Assembly: GCA_002412765.1 (NCBI GenBank)
Contig: DHVR01000013.1
Span: 1-39,995 of the forward strand
Direction: 5' to 3'
Length of the DNA: 39,995 bases
Source of the DNA: Leptolinea sp. UBA5203
GTDB taxonomy: Bacteria; Chloroflexota; Anaerolineae; Anaerolineales; Anaerolineaceae
Shown here one piece after another: positions 25,124 through 32,469 of the stretch. A program made the position numbers and the translations under genes. Position 1 is the stretch's first letter. Every line of letters starts with the position of its first letter. The notes beneath the pieces were generated by a model. The model saw only the letters and a list, made by a program, of their open reading frames with translations. It did no database searches and was not told where the DNA came from.

Positions 25124-28100
25124 TTATTGCACTTCAATCAATACTGCGCGCACGACGGTGCGCCAGCGGTAGGTGTTGGTTTTTTCGTCGTAGCCGTGAC
25201 AGGTGATCAGGGTCAGCCAGGGGAGGTCCTCGTGCTGGCTGAGGGTATCGGTGGCGTTGGGGGAGGTCCATAAATTCACCGAACGGACTTCGTAGATATA
25301 GTCCTGTCCCCAGGCGTGGATGATGAGCTGATCCCCCCAGGCCAGGCTGCCCAGGTTGGCAAAGGGACCGGGGTTGCCGTTCGTATCCGTGACATGCCCG
25401 GTCAAGACACTATTGCCATTCCAGGTGGGGAAGGCTGTGCCTTGCAAATAGCCGATCTGGTTGCCCAGCCAGCTTACGTCCCAATCCGGTCCAGGGACAC
25501 CCACCACGGATTGGGTACTATCCAGGGCAGGAATTTCAAGCTGCATGCCTGTGTCGCTGAACGCTTTGGCCATGGGTTGGGCAGGCAGGAGGGTAACCAT
25601 TCCTGGTGCAAATCCAGTGGCGGGCAGGATGGATGGGGCTGGATCCGAAGAAGAGGAGCCTGAATTCGTCGCCGCTACGGAAAATGCCAGCAAAGCATCC
25701 GCACCATCGTTCAGCTCTGTGCCAGCCTGATTTTCAATCGAGGTGGTGCCGCAGGCCAGGAAGCGGTAATCGCCTGGGGGCAAGGTGAGGTTGTGATCGA
25801 AGAATAGATTGGCCAGAAAAGGTCCGGCTTCGTCGTGGTCGTCATAGAAAGCACCGCCGATGGGGATATTAATATCCGTAGGGGCTACTCCGCCTGCGCA
25901 ATCCACGGTTTGAAAGCCGTCCGTGCCGGCGCTGAAGAGCAGATAATTGCCCGGATAGTTGGCGGATTGGGGATCGTCTGCGCCTTTGACATCCATATTG
26001 AATTCGAGGGTGATATGGCTGATCCCTGCCGGCAGAGTGGCGCCCGGCGCGGGGAACGAATAAGCGCCATTGACCACCAGGGGGGCATTGGCAGCGTGTC
26101 CCTGAATGGCGAAGGTGTAGGGATTCTCATTGCTGTCATCGTTGGCAATGCTGATGACAGCCTGGCGCAGTCCATCGGCGGATGGGGTAAAGGTGACGGT
26201 GAAAGTCGTACTGTCACCGGCGGCCACCGGCGAAGTGGGCTGTAAGCTGACGCTGAAATCAGCGGCATTCGCGCCGCTCAGGGTGACAAACGGCGGTCCG
26301 CTCAAGTTCAACGCGAGTGTGCCGGTGTTTTGGATGGTAAAGGTGTGGCTGGCAGTTTCAGAGGTGGCGACATAGCCAAAGTCGGTATCATCGGCCATGG
26401 AGGGGTTGACGTCGCCGCTGGGAATGGACTGGCTGTTGCCAAAAACATCCATCTCAGGCACGGCCGTAATGGTCACGCTCTGATCCGCGCCGTAGGTGGT
26501 ATCCGAAGCGTTGGTGGCGGCCACACGGAAGTGATAGGTCGCGCTGGATGTCAGCCCACTGACGGCGGCGCTGACCGGGGTTTGGCTGCTGCCGCTGAGC
26601 GGACTTTGCTCGGCGGTGACGCTTGAGCCGTAGCTGGTATCCAGCCCATATTCAAAAGTAACACCGGTACTGGCGTTATTGGCATTGACCGTGCCATTAA
26701 ACGTGGCCCCGTTGGATGTAACGGCCGTGGCCGGGTTAGTCAGAGCCATGGGTGCCGCTGCTAACGTGGTAAAGGTCAGGTCGTCCCCCGAAGTTGTTCC
26801 GGCGGTATTGGTTGCCACTGCCCGGAAGTGATAGGTGGTATTGGGCAGCAGGCCGGTGGGCGCTGCGCTGATATCGCTGGGGCTGGCGCCGGTGAGGGGG
26901 CTGGGACTGGCAGCGATGACGGAGCCGTAGCTGCTGGTCAGGCCGTATTCAAAGAGGACGCTGGTGCTGTCGTAATTGGGATTAACCAAGCCATTCAGGG
27001 CGGCGGAAGTTTCCATTACCCCGCTGGCGGCCTGGGTAGTGACGATTGGCGCGCTGCGCCCGGTACCTTGAATGGTGAAGGTGTAGGGGTTTTCGTCACT
27101 GTCATTATTGGCGATACGGATCGCCGCCTGGCGCAGCCCAAGAGCGGCAGGACTGAAACCGACGGTGAACGTCGTGCTGCCCGCCGGGGCCACCGGTGAG
27201 GTGGGCTGCAGGGTAATGCTGAAATCGGCGGGGTTGACACCGGACAGCTCAACCAAGGGGGTGCCGCTCAGGGTGAGGTCAATGGTGCCGGTGTTCTGGA
27301 TGGTAAAGGATTGGGATGCACTGTCTGCGAGCGTGACCAGGCCGAAATCGCTGCCATCGGTCGCGGCAGGGCTTGTGTCGCCGGAGGGGATGGAGAGGCT
27401 CTTGCCCAATACGTCTATCTCGGGGACGGCTGTCCCGCTTCCCTGAATGGCAAAGGTATAGGGATTCACCGCGCTGTCGTTGGCAATACTGACAGTAGCC
27501 TGGCGCAATCCGAACGCAGAGGGGTCAAACTGAAGGACAAAATCAGTTTGGTACCCGGAAGCAATCGGGGAGTAAGGGTTATCGAGCACGGTAAAATCAG
27601 CAGCATTTGCCCCAGTGAGGGTGATACGCGGGCTGTTCGTCAGGTTCAGGGCATTCGAACCGATGCTGAGCAGGTCAAAACGATGGCTGACCTGTCCACC
27701 CTCCACTGCGACGCTGCCGAAATCGGTCAGGTCCATCAGGCTGGGCGTACTATCCCCCGCACTGATCAAGAGGCCGGCGCCTTGGGATGCCAAACTGCGC
27801 GCGTTAAGTTTGGCGACAAGGCCGTCATGTTGTCCTGCTTTGGCATTTACCGGGCTGCCCCAGGTAGAAATACTGGTACCCGCAAGATAGATATTTCGAT
27901 TTGCATCCAGCGCCATGGCATAACCATAATCAGAATATGTTCCCCCGACGAAGGTGTTCCACAGGCGCGAACCGCTGCTATCCAGTTGCGCGGTAAAAAT
28001 GTCATACATTCCTCCTGCATAGGCATTGAGCGGGCTGCCCCAGGTGCTTTCGCTAATACCTGCCACATAAACGGTTCCGCTTCCATCCAACGTAATGGCT

Positions 28101-29722
28101 CTGCCAAAATCCCTATTTAAGCCGCCCAGAAAGGTATTCCAAAGGAAAGAACCGCTATTATTCAACTTTGCAACAAAGGCGTCACCTGTTCCTCCACCAT
28201 AAGCATTGATCGGGCCGCCCCAGGTTGTTTGGCTTAAACCTGTCACAAACAAATTCCCGCTGCCATCCACGGCGATGCCGATTCCTTCATCACCGGATGG
28301 TCCGCCCATGTAGGTGTGCCACTGGCGAACGCCGCTGCTGTTTAGTTTGTCAACAAAGATATCGTTCATCCCTCCCGCGTGAGCATTTAGCGGGCTGCCC
28401 CAGGAGTTGCTGCTATCCCCGGCTACATAGACATTCCCGGCGGCATCCACCGAGATGGCATTGCCTTGCGTTAAGATGTCCAAACCACCCAACCCGCCCA
28501 TGAACGTATTCCACATGAGGTTTCCATTGTTATTCAGTTTGGCGACAAAGCCTTCCTCCCCATTACCTTGAGTGTGACTGAACGGATAAACCGGAGTTCC
28601 CCAGGTTGCGCCGGAATATCCTGTGATTAAGATATTTCCATTGTTATCCAGCGTTATCGCCTTGCCCACGTCATTCCAGCCTGCTCCCGCGAAGGTATTC
28701 CAAATCAGCACCCCATTCGTATCCAATTTAACGATAAACGCATCGTCATATCCGTCACCGAAATGAGCATGAAGCGGACTTCCCCAGGTTGCCTGGCTTA
28801 AGCCTGTCACATAGAGATTTCCACTGGCATCGACAACAATATCGTTGCCCTGATCCTCGCCGCTGCTGCCGAGAAAGGTATGCCAGAGTCGCACACCATT
28901 GTTGTTCAATTTGGCAATAAAAATATCATAGGATCCCCCGGCAAATGGAATCAGCGGGCTTCCCCAAGTGCTGGGACTATAACCTGCCACATAAATGTTT
29001 CCGCTTCCATCTAGAACGATGCCGTTGATGATGTCATTCCCCGAGCCACCCATGAAAGTGTGCCATTCCAGGGTAGGATCAATGATCAGAGGGTAATCCG
29101 GATTATATTGACCAACTTGAAAGGAAACCAGTGGAATTTCAGCATTGGCATTGATCCGGAAGGCCACATCCACCGGTTTAGTTTTGCCCCCAATCACCTG
29201 CCAGGCGATTGGGGCACTGGCGCTCAGTATGCCGTTTTCAAATTCAAAGCCCAGGCTGCCGCTATTATCCAGGCTGATTGGCACGTTGTATTGCAAGGCT
29301 ATCTGCCCCGGGTCTGCGCCGGGTGCGATGGTGTACGTGCTGCGCAGGATGCCGCCTGCCGGGGCGTCATAGACCAGATCAATGCCTGGCCATAACTGAC
29401 TATACTGCACCCTTTGCAGGGGCTGAACCGATTCGGACGAACCGGCAGCCTGGTCCGCACTCGGTGTGACACCGGCGGTACCGACAAAGCTTTCGCGCAG
29501 CATATGATCCCCGCTGGCCAGATAAACACCGTCCGAGGCAAAGCCAAGGATGTGTCCGTTGGCGGTAAATTGAAGCAGCGAGGTGTTTGCCGCTGTGGTT
29601 GTTGGTTGGGTTGAACTTGCTGCATACACCGGAGTTGGCAGGCAGCCTGCCATGAGCGTCAGGACCAGCCCGACCCGCATCACGATCGAAGGTATTTTAT
29701 TTTTAGAGATCCGTTTTTTCAT
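25124..29722 (-). CDS. Giant secreted protein: seven SBBP units, anchor domains, LPATG and C-terminal sortase domain
   Basis: This 1532-residue protein has a signal sequence (LVLTLMAGCLPTPVYA; a lipobox reading of MAGC is possible). A beta-rich N-terminal domain with LWPGIDLVYDAPAGG lies at about 45-230. Seven SBBP units of about 60 residues follow, each starting W(H/N)T(F/Y).G and containing TWGSP, probably one seven-bladed propeller. Then come two choice-of-anchor-D-like domains, two FN3-like domains, a third anchor-like domain, an Ig-like region, LPATG at 1366-1370, and a sortase domain with His1443 (LTGHVTD), Cys1508 (LITC) and Arg1521. Start 29722 has AAGGG upstream; an earlier in-frame start would push the signal peptide inside. 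It follows the receiver-like gene by 37 bp. It may be a self-processing surface adhesin or a sortase with extracellular sensors; no C-terminal membrane segment follows. Confidence 0.85.
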   Translation of the reverse strand: MKKRISKNKIPSIVMRVGLVLTLMAGCLPTPVYAASSTQPTTTAANTSLLQFTANGHILGFASDGVYLASGDHMLRESFVGTAGVTPSADQAAGSSESVQPLQRVQYSQLWPGIDLVYDAPAGGILRSTYTIAPGADPGQIALQYNVPISLDNSGSLGFEFENGILSASAPIAWQVIGGKTKPVDVAFRINANAEIPLVSFQVGQYNPDYPLIIDPTLEWHTFMGGSGNDIINGIVLDGSGNIYVAGYSPSTWGSPLIPFAGGSYDIFIAKLNNNGVRLWHTFLGSSGEDQGNDIVVDASGNLYVTGLSQATWGSPLHAHFGDGYDDAFIVKLDTNGVLIWNTFAGAGWNDVGKAITLDNNGNILITGYSGATWGTPVYPFSHTQGNGEEGFVAKLNNNGNLMWNTFMGGLGGLDILTQGNAISVDAAGNVYVAGDSSNSWGSPLNAHAGGMNDIFVDKLNSSGVRQWHTYMGGPSGDEGIGIAVDGSGNLFVTGLSQTTWGGPINAYGGGTGDAFVAKLNNSGSFLWNTFLGGLNRDFGRAITLDGSGTVYVAGISESTWGSPLNAYAGGMYDIFTAQLDSSGSRLWNTFVGGTYSDYGYAMALDANRNIYLAGTSISTWGSPVNAKAGQHDGLVAKLNARSLASQGAGLLISAGDSTPSLMDLTDFGSVAVEGGQVSHRFDLLSIGSNALNLTNSPRITLTGANAADFTVLDNPYSPIASGYQTDFVLQFDPSAFGLRQATVSIANDSAVNPYTFAIQGSGTAVPEIDVLGKSLSIPSGDTSPAATDGSDFGLVTLADSASQSFTIQNTGTIDLTLSGTPLVELSGVNPADFSITLQPTSPVAPAGSTTFTVGFSPAALGLRQAAIRIANNDSDENPYTFTIQGTGRSAPIVTTQAASGVMETSAALNGLVNPNYDSTSVLFEYGLTSSYGSVIAASPSPLTGASPSDISAAPTGLLPNTTYHFRAVATNTAGTTSGDDLTFTTLAAAPMALTNPATAVTSNGATFNGTVNANNASTGVTFEYGLDTSYGSSVTAEQSPLSGSSQTPVSAAVSGLTSSATYHFRVAATNASDTTYGADQSVTITAVPEMDVFGNSQSIPSGDVNPSMADDTDFGYVATSETASHTFTIQNTGTLALNLSGPPFVTLSGANAADFSVSLQPTSPVAAGDSTTFTVTFTPSADGLRQAVISIANDDSNENPYTFAIQGHAANAPLVVNGAYSFPAPGATLPAGISHITLEFNMDVKGADDPQSANYPGNYLLFSAGTDGFQTVDCAGGVAPTDINIPIGGAFYDDHDEAGPFLANLFFDHNLTLPPGDYRFLACGTTSIENQAGTELNDGADALLAFSVAATNSGSSSSDPAPSILPATGFAPGMVTLLPAQPMAKAFSDTGMQLEIPALDSTQSVVGVPGPDWDVSWLGNQIGYLQGTAFPTWNGNSVLTGHVTDTNGNPGPFANLGSLAWGDQLIIHAWGQDYIYEVRSVNLWTSPNATDTLSQHEDLPWLTLITCHGYDEKTNTYRWRTVVRAVLIEVQ
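27800..29072 (-). repeat. Seven tandem SBBP-type repeats in the surface protein
   Basis: Seven coding repeats of about 180 bp each encode W-(H/N)-T-(F/Y)-(M/L/A/V)-G at the start, then G(N)IYVAG, then TWGSP, then (F/L)(I/V)AKLN. The conserved DNA phrase GGGCTGCCCCAGGT or a variant recurs across the units on the plus strand. Seven units fit a closed seven-bladed beta-propeller. Confidence 0.85.
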
Positions 29723-29759
29723 AGTAAAGCCCTTACAACGATGAAATTCTGCCTGTTCA

Positions 29760-30116
29760 TCAGCTCTGTATGCCGGCTTCGACTGCCGCGCATAGACTTT
29801 CAGTAGTAAATCCGTCCAACAAGACGGCATTTGCGCCAATACTCTGGGCCAGTTTCTGCTGCTCAAAAGAATGCGCTAAAACCACACAGCGCTGTCCAAT
29901 TTGTTCAAGGTTTTGGTTGGTTTGGATTTCCGTCAACGCCGCATCCAGTAATACCAGGGAGCCTGGGCAGCTCAACAAAAATTGCTGCGCCTTTGTCATC
30001 GTCCCGGTCTCTTCGATAGCGGCCCTGGGGAAACAGGATTGCAGTAATACCCGCAAACTGTCCCGCAAACGACCGGATTCAGAGATGATCATGATGTGTG
30101 AGATATTTTTCGCCAT
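29760..30116 (-). CDS. Degenerate response-regulator receiver domain, stand-alone
   Basis: This 118-residue protein has the alternating beta/alpha pattern of a CheY-like receiver: HIMIISESGRLRDSLRVLL, then SLVLLDAAL with a possible phospho-site Asp, then CVVLAHSFEQ, then GANAVLLDGFTTESL. The acidic pair after strand 1 is replaced by Ser-Glu-Ser, the Thr/Ser switch region reads AHS, and the strand-5 Lys is replaced by Asp, so normal phosphorylation is doubtful. There is no output domain. It is 37 bp upstream of the giant surface protein and probably in its operon. A 17-bp repeat that also occurs before the neighbouring lipoprotein gene lies 58 bp upstream. The ribosome binding site is weak. 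Confidence 0.68.
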   Translation of the reverse strand: MAKNISHIMIISESGRLRDSLRVLLQSCFPRAAIEETGTMTKAQQFLLSCPGSLVLLDAALTEIQTNQNLEQIGQRCVVLAHSFEQQKLAQSIGANAVLLDGFTTESLCAAVEAGIQS

Positions 30117-30173
30117 GGTAATACAGTAGCAAAATCATGGCAGCTTTATAATGCAGTAAGATGGGTGTTTATC

Positions 30174-30190
30174 TGGTTAAAAACTTCGTG
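30174..30190 (-). promoter_or_regulatory. 17-bp repeat, copy 1, upstream of the receiver/surface-protein unit
   Basis: Minus strand CACGAAGTTTTTAACCA is identical to the copy at 31730-31746. It ends 58 bp before the start codon at 30116, and a TATAAA lies 23 bases after it, so it would adjoin a -35 region. It is a candidate activator site, perhaps for the adjacent NarL-type regulator. Confidence 0.55.
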
Positions 30191-30199
30191 GTTTCTATA

Positions 30200-30238
30200 A
30201 AAAAACCCTCTCCCTGGCGAATTTTCCGGGGAGAGGGC
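30200..30238 (-). terminator. Terminator of the 30260-31546 lipoprotein gene
   Basis: CCCTCTCCC at 30206-30214 pairs with GGGAGAGGG at 30229-30237. On the minus strand the stem is followed by TTTTTTTAT. It lies 22 bp past the lipoprotein stop codon. Confidence 0.85.
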
Positions 30239-30259
30239 TGATCCAGATGAATGAATTGG

Positions 30260-31546
30260 TTACCGGGTTAGTGTCGCGTCAGCCGGCAGATAATTTTCGC
30301 CTTCCGGCGGGGTAATGATTTTCCACTGGATGGTATTGGGATCGATGACTGTGATTTGTGCCGTACCGAAATTCTCGGAAAAACCACTTTGGAACTGGAC
30401 CACAGCTCCCTGGCCCTGGATCATGCCATTGATGGAAACATCCCGCTGGTCAATTTTATTCCCGCCTTGAGCCACAATGAGATGACCGCCGTAAATACTT
30501 TTCCAGTCCTGGTACAAATACAGGGTCAAGCCGGAAACGGCATCGACCCATTCACCATCCAAGGAGAATGTAGCTTTATATTGGGCAATATCCACATTTA
30601 TGCTATAGACCTTTTGATCCGGTGCCAGGTTGCATGCCGAGATGGGCTGGTCGGCAGGACATTCCACTCCCATGGCGGGTTCCCATTTGGCTGAGACCAA
30701 CATCAAGGCCATGTCCCTTGATAGACCCAAAGCGGTCCCGGTTGGGCCATCCGCCTGGTAAAGGGGCTGAGGATTCCAGCCCAATCCTACGGAATTTACC
30801 ACGGACGAAACGATGTCCTGAGGATTACTGAATTGAGAACCGCTGCCCCCCGCGATCAGCGAACAACCCTGTCCGGCTTCTTTGTTGATGGCATCGAAGA
30901 AGGGAGCTCTGGTCTGAACAATAAACTCAACACCCAATGCCTGCGAGGCGATGGTTCCAAGTTCCTGGCATAAGCTGTCCGGAATCAAATCATACATCGA
31001 GCCTTGCGCCGGATCAATCAGCGTTGGGTTGGTTTCAATCACGATCTGATAATTGACCAGATTCTGGCTGAGGGAGCTTACGTCAATGAAGTAATCCTGG
31101 GTGGCAGGCAGGACATTGCTCCAATAGATTTCGGGACTGAACGAGAAGGACTGTCCATCTGCTCCGCTGATGTTAAGCGCGGCATAGAGATTGGTGCCAT
31201 CCGGAGCCGGATCGGGGGTTAACCAGATGGTTACCTGCTGTCCCTGCAAGCCAGCCAGGACAAACCGCGTTGAGGCTCCGGCTGCCAGATCGCCATTGGT
31301 ATACCAGGTCGTTTTCCCGGTTGGGAATTCAATCCGGGTGGCATCCATAGGGATGGGTTTAGGAACAGCCTCCGTTGTGGCAGTGACTTCGATGATCTGA
31401 GGGGCTGCCGTATTAACTGGCCCTGCTGCGGTTTGCGTCAATGCCACGGCGACGGCAATATCCGTGTTCGGGGTACCGTTTCCTGAGCAGGAGGCGAGCA
31501 TGATTGCGAGAAGAAGTATTGTGAGCAATTGAATTTTTTGTTTCAT
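30260..31546 (-). CDS. Lipoprotein of unknown function
   Basis: This 428-residue protein has a clean lipobox (MLASCSG near residues 16-22) and a Thr/Ala/Pro linker, so it is exported and lipid-anchored. Residues about 70-170 (TRFVLAGLQGQQVTIWLTPDP.. ) resemble a PPC-like beta domain. The remaining 250 residues, with a few cysteines, show no recognised family. GGAAG precedes the ATG. It is monocistronic, with its own terminator and a long (about 170 nt) upstream region bearing the second copy of the 17-bp repeat. It lies directly downstream of a two-component system and may be one of its targets. Confidence 0.75.
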   Translation of the reverse strand: MKQKIQLLTILLLAIMLASCSGNGTPNTDIAVAVALTQTAAGPVNTAAPQIIEVTATTEAVPKPIPMDATRIEFPTGKTTWYTNGDLAAGASTRFVLAGLQGQQVTIWLTPDPAPDGTNLYAALNISGADGQSFSFSPEIYWSNVLPATQDYFIDVSSLSQNLVNYQIVIETNPTLIDPAQGSMYDLIPDSLCQELGTIASQALGVEFIVQTRAPFFDAINKEAGQGCSLIAGGSGSQFSNPQDIVSSVVNSVGLGWNPQPLYQADGPTGTALGLSRDMALMLVSAKWEPAMGVECPADQPISACNLAPDQKVYSINVDIAQYKATFSLDGEWVDAVSGLTLYLYQDWKSIYGGHLIVAQGGNKIDQRDVSINGMIQGQGAVVQFQSGFSENFGTAQITVIDPNTIQWKIITPPEGENYLPADATLTR

Positions 31547-31821
31547 TTTGGACTTCCTTTATGATTCCGTATCGGCGGCTTTCCGTTGTCATAAAAAACC
31601 GTCATTCAAGTCAGATGGTGGAGATGAGTCATACCTGGCACCCAAGAATTGAGAAAAAATCAATAATAATTTAGGTTAACCATATCAATAAACAGGTTTT
31701 TATGAAATACATTAAATGAGGCGTTCGATTGGTTAAAAACTTCGTGATATTTGGATTCAAAGGAAAAAAAATAAACTTTGGATCAAAAGGAATCTGATTA
31801 AAAAAATCAATCCAGCAAAGT
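31547..31821. other. Upstream region of the lipoprotein gene
   Basis: This 275-bp gap lies between two minus-strand genes. It holds the 17-bp repeat at 31730-31746, a possible TAATGT -10 box 15 bases further downstream on the minus strand, and near 31776-31820 an imperfect CTTTG..GGAT / ATCC..AAAG pairing that might terminate the response-regulator transcript. No small gene is supported. Confidence 0.4.
31730..31746 (-). promoter_or_regulatory. 17-bp repeat, copy 2, upstream of the lipoprotein gene
   Basis: Minus strand CACGAAGTTTTTAACCA, identical to 30174-30190, lies 183 bp before the lipoprotein start and just downstream of the response-regulator gene. It is a candidate operator shared by both transcription units. 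Confidence 0.55.
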
Positions 31822-32469
31822 CTACTTGTTCTTTGCTAATCCATTGCGGATGGCGTATAAAGCAGCCTGGGTGCGGCTGGTTAACCCTAATTTTGCCAAC
31901 AAGGCACTGACATATTTGGCGACGGTGTTTTCATGAATCACCATTATTTTGGCAATATCCTGGTTGGATAGTCCCTCAGCAATCAGGGTCAGGGTTTCCA
32001 TCTCCCGCTCTGTGAGGGAATCCAGCAGTCTATCGGTGGGTTGGTTAATCTCCCGTACCATGCGTCTGGCGATTTCGGGGTGCAGGGTTATTTTCCCCTG
32101 GGCTACCTCACGGATGGCTTGCAGTAAGTCCTGGCGTAGGGTGTCTTTGAGTAAATATCCCATCGCGCCGGCTTTAATAGCCGGGAAGACTCGTTCATCA
32201 TCGGCAAAGCTAGTCAGAACCAGAATACGTGCCTCCAGATTGGCAGCCCGGATGGCCTGGATGGCAGCCAACCCATCCATTTGAGGCATCACCAGGTCGA
32301 TCAGAATGACGTCCGGCTGGAGAGCATCAGCCATCGCGATGGCTTCCATTCCGTTAGTTGCCATGCCGACCAAATCAAAATCAGCTTGAGTATTCAGGAT
32401 GGCCTCCAGACCCTCACGTACAATGGCATGGTCGTCGGCAATCAGGATGCGCAATGGTTTTTCGCTCAA
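31822..32469 (-). CDS. NarL/FixJ-type response regulator
   Basis: This 215-residue DNA-binding regulator has a receiver domain with acidic Asp12-Asp13, phospho-acceptor Asp58 (VILIDLVMP), Thr86 and Lys108, so it is fully equipped for phosphorylation. A LuxR-type helix-turn-helix lies at about 148-210 (LTEREMETLTLIAEGLSNQDIAKIM). The start is TTG at 32469, fixed by GGAGGAA placed about 8 bases upstream inside the kinase gene; TTGA overlaps the kinase stop. It pairs with the adjacent histidine kinase. Likely targets include the lipoprotein and surface-protein units downstream, which share a 17-bp repeat. Confidence 0.93.
   Translation of the reverse strand: MSEKPLRILIADDHAIVREGLEAILNTQADFDLVGMATNGMEAIAMADALQPDVILIDLVMPQMDGLAAIQAIRAANLEARILVLTSFADDERVFPAIKAGAMGYLLKDTLRQDLLQAIREVAQGKITLHPEIARRMVREINQPTDRLLDSLTEREMETLTLIAEGLSNQDIAKIMVIHENTVAKYVSALLAKLGLTSRTQAALYAIRNGLAKNK

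Noticed and set aside
25124..29072. Many long plus-strand open frames opposite the repetitive surface protein.
   Set aside because: They are GC-rich shadows of the repeated domains and lack ribosome binding sites or protein-like motifs.
27800..29072. Tandem repeats considered as a CRISPR-like array.
   Set aside because: The units are about 180 bp, in frame, and encode a consistent SBBP protein motif, with no spacers.
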